Shown one piece after another: positions 22,087 to 32,574 of a stretch of 64,000 nt of DNA. This DNA is from Amaurobius ferox (taxonomy: Eukaryota; Arthropoda; Arachnida; Araneae; Amaurobiidae): the NCBI GenBank assembly GCA_951213105.1, contig OX578136.1, forward strand, positions 69,988,730 through 70,052,729, in the 5' to 3' direction. The notes under the pieces are model-generated. The model was not told where the DNA came from and made no database searches. It saw only the letters and a program-made list of their open reading frames with translations. Within the stretch, counting starts at the first letter, position 1, and every line of letters begins with the position of its first letter. Made by a program: the position numbers and the translations under genes.

Positions 22087-22364
22087 TGTAGGATGAATTA
22101 AACATACCTAAATAGAGCCTTTCTAAATGAGTAGTGGACTGTATTTCTATAAAAGAAGAACTTCAGTAATACTTATCCATACCTTTATTACTAACTATTT
22201 ATATTAACAACCGAGAACAACGAGCCAATTTCTCGTGTCACCTAACGCCACCAGTTTTATTCCAAAAACTACAATTTCGCTTTTTCAAAACCAGCAACCC
22301 GCTGCTTGGCGCTCGCCAAACAAGAACACTTGGCGTCTTTCATACATACTTACGGGCTCCAACA
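22087..22364 (-). repeat. 5' LTR of BEL/Pao element
   Basis: 278 bp, same sequence as 17206-17483 by eye. As the 5' LTR on the minus strand it carries the TATA-like TATAAATAG (about 22194-22204) and would promote transcription leftwards. Confidence 0.95.
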
Positions 22365-22369
22365 CCTCC

Positions 22370-23765
22370 CATTAGAAAATTTTAATATATTGAAAGTATA
22401 ACCACTATAGTTCAAAAACTGATAACTAAACCTTAACATCAGTTATACATCCTTGTGGTGTTTTTAAGGGGCTTCAATTACTATTTATTGTTGATAGCAT
22501 TTAAAGCTTTTTTAGCTTTCAAAGAGCATTACAGGCTTTAAAAACGGATTTTTATTTTTATCTTCAGCTTGACAAGACGGTTTCACAAAAATTATAAGTT
22601 TTTTTTTTAAATAAAATATTAATCTAGAAACTGAACTTCCAACTGAACAGTTTTGTTCCTTACCTTAAGTATCTATCTTTTATAGTTTAGAAGATATTTC
22701 GAGCAGAAATAAGCAAAGTGAAAAAAATCTCAATCAAACAAAAATTTTTAGCTATTTTGGAAAAAAATCAAAATATTAAATAATTGAAAATATTTCTATA
22801 TCTTCATAAATTTTATCATATGTGTGATACAACAAGTAAAACTTGTTTGCATTTTTATCTGTTAAGGATCTTTCAAAGTATTTACAATTGTCGTAATGCT
22901 TCAATTTCAGTCAGAGATCCCCCAACCATAAATGTTATTGTCATCAATATCGAGAACTATGTTATAAAATTAAATGTTTTAAAGCAATCATCAACAAACT
23001 TAAAAGTCTTTATAATGATAGTGAAAGAATCTCAATAAGAAACTTTATCATATTAGGCAAATTAGTCTTTTATAAAGAATAACTTTTTTACACACATGCT
23101 TTAAAAGAGGATAATCTTTGACTTCGTTTTACTAAATTTGGTGTTAATGAAATTTAAAAATTTGAAGTTTGTCACTACACTTTACTTAAACAATTGTCAT
23201 AAATATTTTCTCTAACAAGTTCATAACAACGTACATGGAACACAGCGTAATACACAGTCAGATATGGCTCAAATTCCCAAACATATTAATCAAAACTGCT
23301 CAAGCACGTGATCTGACAATGACATTTATGACCAGTTTAAACATGAAATTCACATGCTAATTACCGTAAACTGACAAATGGCCTGAATGCTTTTACAATA
23401 AAAAATGCACCGCTAAGCAAGCCAGCCTTATTCCAAGTGTATAATCACAGAACCCGCAAATATAGATGTTACGAAAAATAATAATCTATAATCGTGTTCT
23501 TTAACTATATCTTATTTCAATGTATATTTACATGAATTATTTTCTGCCTCATTTGTCAATCGATTCAACAATTTCCTGCTGCGACCTTTTTTCCACGTCG
23601 CTTTTAGTTGAAGCTCCATATAACATTCTTGAAGCAATTGGAATTTTCAGTGGTTGAAAATATACAGATTGAGGAAGACAGTTTCAATTTATTTTCACCA
23701 GAATAAATACCTAGATCAGTCTGCTTTCTTATTTGTTTAATATCTGTTAGGGTTTATTGTAAAAA
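22370..23765. other. AT-rich region, nothing recognised
   Basis: Only short frames (84 aa on plus at 22784-23038) without known motifs. No TIR or tandem array seen. Confidence 0.5.
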
Positions 23766-23769
23766 ATTT

Positions 23770-24631
23770 TGTGCGCAGCACATGATTTTCCCTATTTAAT
23801 GCAATGGATTTACTTCTTTCATAATTAAAAATGATGCAGAAGGTCTACCGTACCATGTTTTCAATGTCGAATTGTACATTTGGCGCTTTTCTGGATGACA
23901 GCATGTAAAACCATTTCGAAGTACCTAATTACCATATATTTCACGCAACATTAAATTGAAAGTTATCAATAGTGATAGTATCCGAATTACGCAACAGAGT
24001 CCATATATTAAAATATGTTAATATTAACTAATTCATCAATTTGGCGGCATTTTTGTTAACAAAGTCATTTTGCAATTTTAACCATATTTTCGACAATATG
24101 GGGAAACATACCGCCAAGTTGGCTTCGTTTTGTTTCTTTGGCACATAGTTTGAAGCATTTTTCGCCAAACGTTACGGGCAAACGAAGAGAGAAGCATTAC
24201 TTATATATAAATGACAGTTGGCGAATTGTAAGGCGTCAAAATACAAATCTATTACACAAAGTATTTTCTATCGTGAATGAAACGAACTAGATCCACTAGA
24301 ATAATGTTAACACGTTCATCTATAATAATACATATGAAAATTGAACATATTTCATAGTTGTTAATAATTTCTTTCATGTGCTAGTGTTATAAAATTCATG
24401 TCAATCGCTTTCTAATGAAATATTACATAAGGAATGTTTATTTACGTAATATTATTGAAGAGTCTGATGTCATGATGAATTTTTCAAAACTTCATTCGAA
24501 AATTTGGAGTGTTTCGAAGTTTTGACTACATTTAAAATCAATAGGATTCTACGATTCGTTAATTGTTATTTTTGCACATACACACCATCACATACTTATA
24601 CACACACGCACACACAAACACACACACACAA

Positions 24632-24662
<31 letters not shown>

Positions 24663-24837
24663 CACACACAAACACATACACACATACACACACACACACA
24701 CACACACAAACACATACACACACAATACCTCAGAAACGTAATATTCGAATTCAGGCATGTTTGTAACATACTCTTTCGTCAAACGAATTTCCCAATACCT
24801 TCCCTATACATTGCACTATGTACAAAAGGAAAGTAAT
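23770..24837 (+). mobile_element. Diverged F1 (Helentron-like) element
   Basis: It starts with GCAGCACATGATTTTCCC near 23775, matching the F1 5' end GGCAACACATGACTTTCC. It contains the CGCCAAGTTGG module (about 24112) and a large CA-rich microsatellite (24588-24725). It ends in CCTTCCCTATACATTG...GTACAAAAGGAAAGTAAT, the F1 3' hairpin. The order is identical to the copy at 31.2-32.2 kb, but overall identity is clearly lower. Confidence 0.75.
24588..24725. repeat. (CA)n-type microsatellite inside F1 copy
   Basis: CACACA interspersed with AAACAC over about 138 bp. ORFs on either strand (Thr/His or Val/Cys rich) are artefacts. Confidence 0.95.
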
Positions 24838-25290
24838 AAGTAATTTTTTATCAGTGATTTATACTGCAGTAAGGTATTTGATTATGAAATAGCAAAATAT
24901 AAAGGTAAGACGAAATGAAATTAAACTTCATAAAATAATATGCATAATTAACCATTGGTGTCTTCTCTTTGTCATACATTTCCTTTAGTGAACAGAATAG
25001 TACAAAAAGTGTGAGATAGAATTCTGAAATTTGTTTTTATTCTGAGACATATAATTCATTATACGGTTCAACTTTTGGAAAGTTTTCTAGGATCAGCAAT
25101 TTGAAATTTGGATTTATCTTCCGATTTTTAAGGTCAATAATGGCAACTGCAACTAAAAATATCACTTTTGTTGGTAATTTGTATAACCACCATTATTCAA
25201 TCAAGATACTAGTTATTATAACGTAAATAGTTTTACATTTTAACATATTAATATGCTGTTTCCTTGGTTTAATTCCTACACTGCTCACTA
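24838..25290. other. AT-rich spacer, nothing recognised
   Basis: No coding signal or repeat family seen. Confidence 0.5.
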
Positions 25291-25291
25291 T

Positions 25292-26381
25292 GGCAACACC
25301 ATAAAGTTGTAGGTTGTAGCTTTATGCAAATCGGGCAATGGAAAAAGCAAGGCGAGATATGTAAATGATCACAGTTTTCGTTACGCATAGTGACGTAAAA
25401 CCTTACTGAGCAGCATAAAAGCGTCAAGGAGGAGCGATATAACAGCTAAATTGTAGCGTCATTGGTTTCAGGTGGTAAAAATCATCACAGTATGCAAATA
25501 GTACGTCGACGTACCTCATATGTTCAGTAGTCGTCAACGAAACGATAACAAATCATTGTTTTACGTGAGGGTAAAATGAGCCTTCGAAGGATTGCCGAAC
25601 TATTGGATCGTGATGTAAGCACAGTTCAACGGTGTGTGTTACAGTTCGTAAGAGACAACGAAACAGCATGAAGATCAAGTAGTGGAGTTTGCAGGTGTAC
25701 CACACCACGTGAAGATCGTATGTTTCTGAGAAGCGTTTCGCGGAAGCCGTTAACCACAGTAACCGTGATACAACGACATTTATCCCACACTACAGGTAGC
25801 ATGGTTTAAATTCGAAATCGTTTGCATGACGCAGGATTCCGACGTAGACTATCTTTTCGTCATATCTGTCAACCAGGCCTGGATTGCTTTTTCAGCAGGA
25901 TAATGCCAAGCCACATTCTGCACGGATAACTATGAATAGTCTACAATGTTTTGATATCCAGCCTTGGCTAGCATATTTTTTGGCTTTGTCGTCATTTGAG
26001 CATATCTGGGACATCATGGGTGCACGATTAAGAGAACTCCCAGTTCCAACAAACCATGTTCAGTTACAAGCCCAATTGCATGGTGTTGAAAACCCAGACC
26101 ACACGACCAACCCGAAGGCTTATGGTAGCAAGATGTGCAATTGCATGGTGTGTGGAATGTGATCACTTAGCATACGATTGAGCATCTCATTGACGGGATG
26201 CCTCGTCGTATTCAACCTTACATAGCCGCTCACGGTGGGCCTATTCCATATTGATGTGATGTCAATAAATATCCATGCTTTCATTTTCCAGATATGATTT
26301 TTCGATCATTTGCACATCTCCATGTTACAATTATATTCTGTAAATTTCGTATGGATACATCAATTTCTTCATGGTGTTGCG
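25292..26381 (+). pseudogene. Tc1-type element, second lineage, decayed
   Basis: Short TIRs with GCAACACCATRAAG are at about 25293-25306 and (inverted) 26366-26380. Between them an N-terminal HTH fragment reads SLRRIAELLDRDVSTVQRC (about 25577-25633). The catalytic part reads FQQDNAKPHSARITMNSL (second Asp), PWLAYF and FEHIWDIMGARLRELPVP (third Glu present). The middle is frameshifted and the first catalytic Asp segment was not recovered. A 51-bp SINE tail with a TSD (26087-26137) interrupts the C-terminal frame. This lineage differs from copies 1 and 2 at 15.8 and 48.8 kb. Confidence 0.8.
26087..26137 (-). mobile_element. 51-bp SINE-tail insertion with 14-bp TSD
   Basis: Direct repeats CAATTGCATGGTGT at 26073-26086 and 26138-26151 enclose 51 bp that end, on the minus strand, in GTCTGGGTTTTCA. 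This is the S1 3' terminus. Only one hairpin arm region is present. It interrupts the Tc1 frame. Confidence 0.88.
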
Positions 26382-26680
26382 ATTTCAGTTGTGAGCATTG
26401 TATTTATATTATATTGAATACACGTACACAACGTTGAAGTTGGTGGTAAATATACAAAATAAATTAAAAATGGCAAATGCCGGAATAAATACTGTGTTCA
26501 TGAATAAGCCAAATTTACAGTGGCATTTTCTGGAGAATAAATTATATATTAATTATAATCTGTAAATCATAATTTCAATACTCTTAAAAAATCAAATGCA
26601 AATACTTATCTACTACTCTCAATTTCATTCCTATATATGTCCACTTTTTCCTGATTTTAACTGTTCGGATATCCAACAAT
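26382..26680. other. Spacer, nothing recognised
   Basis: AT-rich DNA with no recognised element. Confidence 0.4.
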
Positions 26681-26689
26681 TTCCTGTAT

Positions 26690-26945
26690 TATATTTTCCT
26701 TACATTAGTTTAAATTGAAAAACTGCCCTAGAAACAATTTCCGAATCAGTTACATTTGGAATCACCCGTGTTTATAAATAATGCAGATTCTAGCATAAAA
26801 TCTAGATTTCTCTTTTTCAGGATATATGTGTAGAAGATGCTTTTCTCTCCTTTATGTTCACTGCCTCTTAGGATTTAGTATGACATAAGTAATGTTTATT
26901 TTCGTGATTTCAAATAAAGTGATATATTTTCTTATAAAAGAGTAA
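26690..26945 (+). repeat. Dispersed repeat R5, copy 1
   Basis: It shares with 33495-33735 the landmarks GAATCAGT, TTATAAATAATGCAGA, GTAGAAG, CTCTTAGGATTT (second copy GTCTTAGGATTT), AAGTAAT and TTTATTTTC in the same order and spacing. No ends, TIR or coding content were found. Confidence 0.7.
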
Positions 26946-27325
26946 AATAATGCAACTATTTTTAGTATTAGTTTAAATATAAGGATACTTCAATGTGGGA
27001 TTTATATTATTGGTGTTCGTATGTGTAGGAAAACCAAATTTTAAGCCTTTGGGATGAGATATAAGGTCTAACAAAATAGCATTCCAATATCACATAATAT
27101 TCCGCTTCTTCTTACTCACTAAACCATACGGTTATAAATATGTTCTAATTTATAACTACTGGCTATTTTAGTAAGATTCGGGATCACAAAATTAAGCTCA
27201 AATTAAGTTATAAGAACATGTTAAACGAGCAGTTTATTATGTGCCATACCTTGGCAAACATCAGCCATAACTAACTAAAAGTCAGGTTTTGCTGCCAGTT
27301 TTGACATTGCAATAGAATATATTCG
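26946..27325. other. AT-rich spacer, nothing recognised
   Basis: No gene or repeat recognised. Confidence 0.45.
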
Positions 27326-27329
27326 GAGT

Positions 27330-27566
27330 TCATGGCGATAAATAGCTCAAAACCGGTCCATTCATGTTGATTGTTGCATCTACGCGTGATTTAAAATAAC
27401 GAACATCAACTTCTAGCCATGAGTTTTGTATAATAAACCCATCTCCGTGTCTTCGTTGTAGATCGAACTCAATATTTTGGAATGAATTCTCGATAAATGC
27501 TTGGAAAACTTCCTTGAATAGCACAGGTATACGACAGTAAGGTGGCGACAATTGTTTCGAGGGCAT
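27330..27566 (-). CDS. Unrecognised 78-aa frame downstream of a hammerhead-like motif
   Basis: The peptide has coding-like composition compared with the surrounding AT-rich DNA (for example NIEFDLQRRHGDGFIIQNSW and LEVDVRYFKSRVDATINMNG). I do not recognise its family. It begins inside a hammerhead-like motif on the same strand (27588-27544), so it may belong to the leader or terminal repeat of a retroelement such as a Penelope-like element. No membrane segment, signal or catalytic motif is visible. It could equally be a chance frame. Confidence 0.2.
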   Translation of the reverse strand: MPSKQLSPPYCRIPVLFKEVFQAFIENSFQNIEFDLQRRHGDGFIIQNSWLEVDVRYFKSRVDATINMNGPVLSYLSP

Positions 27567-27589
27567 TATAAGCCCCTTTCTTCAAGCCA
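27543..27589 (-). ncRNA. Hammerhead-like motif, second copy
   Basis: On the minus strand the order is TGGC (helix I), TTGAAGA (core with C3 changed to T), and a stem made of AGGGGC and GCCCT. Then GAAA at 27558-27555, C-AATT-GT (minimal helix III), C, and GCCA (helix I partner, 27546-27543). Helix I is TGGC/GCCA here and GCA/TGC at 7.7 kb, so both sides changed together. The altered C3 suggests loss of activity. Confidence 0.35.
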
Positions 27590-27632
27590 AATGAATAATA
27601 GATCAAACAGTATGTGCCCTTCTTCTTCTCCT

Positions 27633-27900
27633 CCGACCGTCCGACCTATTTGAAGGTGTAAGGTATCCCAATGGAAGTGCCCCAGGACCTGCCGCCCAAT
27701 TTTGACCGGAATACAGTAGGGGCGGCATCTACAGGGACCGTAACTTCATTCCAGTACCACCAACTTCCCGGATGGACTTACGGACCCACATATTTTAGCA
27801 TGTCCGTACTCCGCGTAAACTCAGAGGTAGTTTGTGCAGAACCGGAAATCAAATTAGGAGCTGAGTGCAATCCCCGCGCTATAATCACTGGGCTGTCAGA
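27633..27900 (-). mobile_element. S1 SINE, diverged
   Basis: It contains GACCGTCCGACC and GGTGTAAGGTA near the left end (SINE 3' tail), TTTTGACCGGAATACAGTAGG, GGCATCTACAGGGACCG and CCGTACTCCGCGTAAAC, all shared with the copy at 8277-8559. The tRNA head near 27870-27900 is degraded. The 85-aa plus-strand frame here is not a gene. Confidence 0.8.
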
Positions 27901-27929
27901 ATGCAACTTTAGCCACTGTCAAGAATGAC

Positions 27930-28880
27930 TGCGAAGAAATGAACGATGAACACTTCATATAGAGCTGGAACACACACAGGGGAAAATTCGTATACCTGTA
28001 GTATCATCCATTGAAATAAAAAACACCCATACATATGTCATAAGGGGCCGGTAAAGAATTACCCGCTTACGGAGACAATGTGAACAAGTTCTGTAAATGA
28101 ATCTTAAGCTTTGAAGGTAGATTTAAAATAAAACAGAGGAAAGATATATGGACCGTTGAATTATTGGCAAAAAAATGTAAAAGTCTGGAAGGAGGAAATA
28201 TAGTCAAACCCATATAAAGAAAGAAGAATAAAAATAGTACAGGAGAATGGGCCAGTAATTAAGAAGAAACTAACAAAATTAAGTAACCGGTGCTATCCTC
28301 ATAGGGATTCCCGATGCCTAGCAAGAACCGAGATGAGAATTAATTACTACTCAGGTTTGCAATATTGTCGTTAATAACATTTTTTCACTGCTGCTACAGT
28401 GAGTGAGGATTATTGGTGCTGATGTTATTAGCCCTAAAAAGCGTAAAACAGATACAATTTTGCCGATTATTGCAGCGGATGAGTGATTACATGTCATTGA
28501 AAAATGCTTTCAATCACGGGTTTTGACACTAAAAGGTTACTAGGTTAATGGAAAATATTCTTTTGATGACTTTGAGGCATTCATTCTTCTTATTTCAGTG
28601 CTCACATTTAAATGTAACAGTAATTATATATTACTTTAAAGTTATTTTCACTGGGACATTTTGGCTAATTCACGTGGCTCAAAAATATGAACCATATGTC
28701 AAAATTAGGGGCATTTCCTGTAGATGTGTGCAATATATATTTTGCTTTTTATCAGATTATGAGTTGTTTTTTACAAAATACTTTGTCAATTGTTGCATTT
28801 TCCCCCTATGAATAGCTGCATTTGACAGTATTTCTATCTGTAATAATTTCTGTAAGCGCTATGTAAATTTACTCTCTTAT
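27930..28880. other. Spacer without recognised features
   Basis: AT-rich with an 87-aa frame (28548-28811, plus) that is hydrophobic but has no known motif. Nothing else found. Confidence 0.45.
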
Positions 28881-28883
28881 ATA

Positions 28884-29672
28884 CCGAGTGGCCAGAATTA
28901 AAACACCCCTACTCTGAGCTCTCTATACATCGAACTGCTCATTGTAAAGGCTCCAAAATTGTTGAACCTACTATTCAAGACACAGGGAAAGGGATTACGT
29001 GAAAAAAAATTAGTTCCAGAAACACCTATAGGTGGCGCTGTGCAACAGAAAATATGCTGACCAGACACACAATACACATTTGTAACACATTTCATTCGAA
29101 CGAACCAAACATTCATATCACAAGGACCTTATCGATGCAGGGAATGCTGCTCAATATGGTTCCTTTCTTTAAGATGTAAAATCTGCAGTCTGTGGACAGC
29201 TTGTTCAACTGCGGATCGTAATTGGTCGATTGAGATGCTTTTCACATGCAGAGTGATACTGCCTTTGAAATCTGCCAAGGTTACTAGACGTCCTCGATAA
29301 ACAAGACTTTTTAAGTATCCCCACAGCCAAAAATAGCAGGGATTAAGATCTGGAGAACGAGATGGCCAGGTTGTCGGAAACGCACGACTAATTACTCTGC
29401 CATTAGTAAAATATTGCCGAAGAAACTGCTGTACACAGAAATTAAAAAGGAAAAATTCCATATGTTTGTATTTTTGTGATTATTTTGGGTCTTTTCAGCA
29501 TATTTTCTGTTGCACAGTGCCACCTATAGATGTTTCTGGAACTAATTTTTTTTTCGCGTAATCCCTTTCCCCATGTATTGAATACTAGGTTCAACAATTC
29601 TGGAGCCTTTACACTGAGTAGTTCGATGTATAGAGAGCTCAGAGTAGGGGTGTTTTAATTCTGACCATCCGG
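28884..29672 (-). mobile_element. Mariner-type foldback element, 177-bp TIRs, TA target
   Basis: Inverted repeats of 177 bp at 28884-29060 and 29496-29672 match at roughly nine positions in ten and are flanked by TA on both sides. The 435-bp core keeps the C-terminal end of a mariner-like transposase on the minus strand (29461-29129). It includes RVISRAFPTTWPSRSPDLNP, FWLWGYLKSLVYRG and the Arg/His-rich end. The N-terminus and first two catalytic residues are deleted, and the residue expected to be the last catalytic Asp (NPCDFW type) is Tyr. It is an internally deleted, non-autonomous derivative. Confidence 0.9.
29129..29461 (-). pseudogene. Mariner-like transposase C-terminus
   Basis: This 110-aa frame inside the foldback element covers about the last 95 residues of a DDD-type mariner transposase: the PTTWPSRSPDLNPCYFWLWG motif, then LADFKGSITLHVKSISIDQL. 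The catalytic Asp is replaced by Tyr, and the DNA-binding and first catalytic regions are absent. The first few residues derive from the deletion junction. Confidence 0.85.
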
Positions 29673-29848
29673 TATAAATTTTACTTATGGTTATACATTG
29701 GATATTTTAATAATCTGATAAAGTGGTTCGAATTTCGATATTTTAATATTTTGTACTCTTTTGAAAATGTTTAAAGAAAACACACTGCCTACAAAGAAAG
29801 ATGTTATTCAGTTAAAGCAATTCCGTGCTCCATTAGACTAGAGACTAG

Positions 29849-30077
29849 ATTCAATGTATTACATTTTTTCATCACGGGTTCAATAACTAAATGAGTGATA
29901 TTATTCATTTATATTCCCATAGGTTCCACAGACCGTCTGAACAACATACTAAAATTTCATTTTGACAAAGTCATTTTTACGGCAATTATCGTGCTAACGA
30001 ACAAACAGACAGACAGACAGACATACCGATAGCCAGAATGAGCAAAGTCATAAACACTTCTCAACTATGTTGTTAAA
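29849..30077 (-). repeat. F2 element 3'-end fragment
   Basis: In the orientation of the F2 copy at 61959-63270 it holds GATATTATTCATTTATATTCCC, CATACTAAAATTTCATTTTG, a CAGA run and the terminal AAACACTTCTCAACTATG hairpin. The strand is given relative to the plus-oriented F2 copies at 41.6 and 52.9 kb. Confidence 0.8.
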
Positions 30078-31024
30078 TGATAAAAATGACCAGTTGCTTT
30101 TATTGTATTTTCATTTATTCGGTACTTCGTGCAGATTAACGCTAACGGACGAGCGTTGGTCTATTTATCAAATTTTTGTTGATGTACTGAAAGGGAGATT
30201 CAAACTGTACATATAATGTCAATAAATATAAGGTTTGAATAAAAAAATTATTACATGTTCTGGTTAATAAATTTGAATAAGGTTTGTGGAATAAAATATC
30301 ACGTATTCCTTACTATTATTTTATTTATTTGCATGGTTCTATTTTCCTTTGTTATTGAACAATTTTCTTTGTCGCAGTTTTCATAGATCGAGTTCAGATA
30401 TACTATCTAAGATAATTTACCCCTCCATTTCCTATTTTTCTATCTGTATGAATAATGGTTATTTAAGCAGAAAATCCCGATATATTTTTACTAGGAAAAA
30501 ATCATATCGTGCTAACGAACAAACAGACAGACAGACAGACAGACCGATAGCCAGAATGAGCAAAGTCATAAACACTTTTTAACTATGTTGTTAAATGTTA
30601 AAAATGACCAGTTGCTTTTATTGTCTTTTCATTTATTCGGTACTTCGTGCAGATTAACGCTAACGGACGAGCGTTGGTCTATTTATCAAATTTTTGTTGA
30701 TGTACTGAAAGGGAGATTCAAACTGTATATATAATGTCAATAAATATAAGGTTTGAATAAAAACATTATTACATGTTCTGGTTAATAAATTTGAATAAGG
30801 TTTGCGGAATAAAATATCACGTATTCCTTACTATTATTTTATCTATTTGCTTGGTTCTATTTTCCTTTGTTATTGAACTATTTTCTTTGCCGCAGTTTTC
30901 ATAGATCGAGTTCAGATATACTATCTAAGATAATTTACCCCTCCATTTCCTATTTTTCTATCTGTATGAATAATGGTTATTTAAGCAGAAAATCCCGATA
31001 TATTTTTACTAGGAAAAAATCATA
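29991..31024. repeat. Tandem duplication of a 517-bp unit
   Basis: Unit 1 is 29991-30507 and unit 2 is 30508-31024. Both start CGTGCTAACGAACAAACAGA and end GGAAAAAATCATAT. They differ at only a handful of positions, so the duplication is recent. The unit starts inside the F2 3' end, at a short CAGA array. Confidence 0.92.
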
Positions 31025-31217
31025 TATGACATTTTATTTTATTTTATTAACTATGTTTTATGAATGTAGCGTGAGATAAATAACATTAAATTTTGACCGA
31101 AGTAATGCATTTGGAATATCGTAAATAAAACTATGCAAACTAGTTTATGATATTCCCGTAAATATAAGAAATACATTTATTTTATCTCGCGACACTTCTC
31201 TTTGCATTTAAAAATAA

Positions 31218-32224
31218 TCTGATGTGGGCAACACATGACTTTCCTTATATAATGTAATGAATTTACTACTTTTACAGTAAAAAATATAGATTTTTCTTAT
31301 AGTAGATACGAATATTCTTTCCAATTTATTGAATTTTCGACAATTAGTCGTTATTTTCATTGATTTAGCGTATTTTTATCCATTTGGCGAGATTTTCGTT
31401 AATTTGGAAACATTTTAAAAAATCGCCAAGTTGGCGACATTCCGTCAAATTCGTCGCCAAAATCTCACCAAGCGTTATACACGAAGAAATAAGTTGTTCT
31501 TACAGCAGATAAGTGACTATTGGCGTTCAAATACAAAAGTATTACTCAAAGTATCTTTTTTCATGAATGGAACGAGCTAGATACACGAGAATGATGTCAC
31601 CAAATTTATCGCATGGTATTACATATGAAAAGTGAACATGTTTCTCAATAGGAAATATTTTTTTTATTTTATATGACTTTTTGATAATTTTTCTGAAAAA
31701 TTTACAATATCTCGAGAACGGTTCGTGTTAGCGTTCTAAAATTTATGTCAATCGTTTTCTAATGAGAAATTACATAAGAAATGCCTATTTGTGTGACTTT
31801 ATTAGTGGTTTTGATTTTTTGACGATTTTTTCAAAATTTCATTCGAAAATTTAGGGAGGTTCTGAACATTGCCTATAAAAACAACAAGCTTCCAGTGTTT
31901 ACGGATTGTGATTTTTGTACCAAATTTGGTTCGAGTCGGTCCATCCGTTCGTCATTTACCGTCCCCACACACTCACTGACACACACACACACACACACAC
32001 ACACATATTTTCATACACACACACACACACACACACATACTTTCAGACACACACACACACACACACATACTTTCAGACACACACACACACACAGACATCA
32101 CTTCAAAAATGTTTGATTCGTGATCAGGGATGCTTGAAACGTGCTCTCCCGTCGAAGACTCGAATTCGAATTTTCGACCCCGTCACAATACTTTCCTTAT
32201 TCATTATGTATATAAGGAAAGTAA
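31218..32224 (+). mobile_element. F1 element (Helentron-like), complete copy
   Basis: The 5' end is TCTGATGTGGGCAACACATG followed by ACTTTCCTTATATAATG. The 3' end is ACTTTCCTTATTCATTATGTATATAAGGAAAGTAAT (given here in two overlapping halves). Thus a motif near, but not at, the 5' end is inverted at the very 3' end: asymmetric terminal inverted repeats with a 3' palindrome. Inside are GGCGACATTCCG/CGTCGCC modules, ATATCTCGAGAACGGT, GTACCAAATTTGG and a CA microsatellite (31979-32095). There is no coding capacity. Other copies: 38504-39516, 50961-51884 and (diverged) 23770-24837. Confidence 0.85.
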
Positions 32225-32574
32225 TATTAATTTAATAGCATTGCAAAATCACATATTATAGATGAGAATTTATAAATAAAATATCTCACAATAAATTATA
32301 TCAAATTATGTAAATAATTTGTACATCCCTTAAGTACAATATTTTCTAAACACATTTACTTCAGTGTCCTGCGTCTGTTTATGAATAAAATGTGAGATGT
32401 ATAGGCTATTGATTCCATTTAGAAACTTTCCATTTAGAAAAGAGGAATTGGTATCAATCAACAAAACATGCGTCTGTATGAATATTTGGAATAAACTTAT
32501 TTTCAGTTATCTTAAACTAGAAGATATGCCCGTCATATGACGGAATTAAAAATTTGCAAAGCATTGCTTCCTAT
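32225..32574. other. AT-rich spacer, nothing recognised
   Basis: No recognised element. Confidence 0.4.

Larger units (their letters stand above)
17206..22364 (-). mobile_element. BEL/Pao LTR retrotransposon, young, integrase-truncated
   Basis: The element is 5159 bp on the minus strand and flanked by a perfect 5-bp TSD, CCTCC (17201-17205 and 22365-22369). Both LTRs are 278 bp, begin TG and end CA, and I found no difference between them by eye. A candidate primer-binding site, TGGTCCGCTCGCGGA on the minus strand, starts 3 bases inside the 5' LTR; the primer tRNA was not identified. A purine-rich GGGCGGAA precedes the 3' LTR as a likely polypurine tract. The coding region lacks the distal integrase and its first codons are out of frame, so this copy must have been mobilised with proteins supplied in trans, or was disabled after insertion. 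Confidence 0.95.

Noticed and set aside
24563..24836. ORFs of 64-110 aa rich in Thr/His or Cys/Val
   Set aside because: They are translations of the CA/GT microsatellite. The same applies at 31895-32235, 38456-38855 and 15148-15488.
27595..27928. 85-aa plus-strand ORF starting MEVPQDLPPNFDRNTVG
   Set aside because: It reads antisense through an S1 SINE, with the same nucleotide landmarks as at 8.3 kb.
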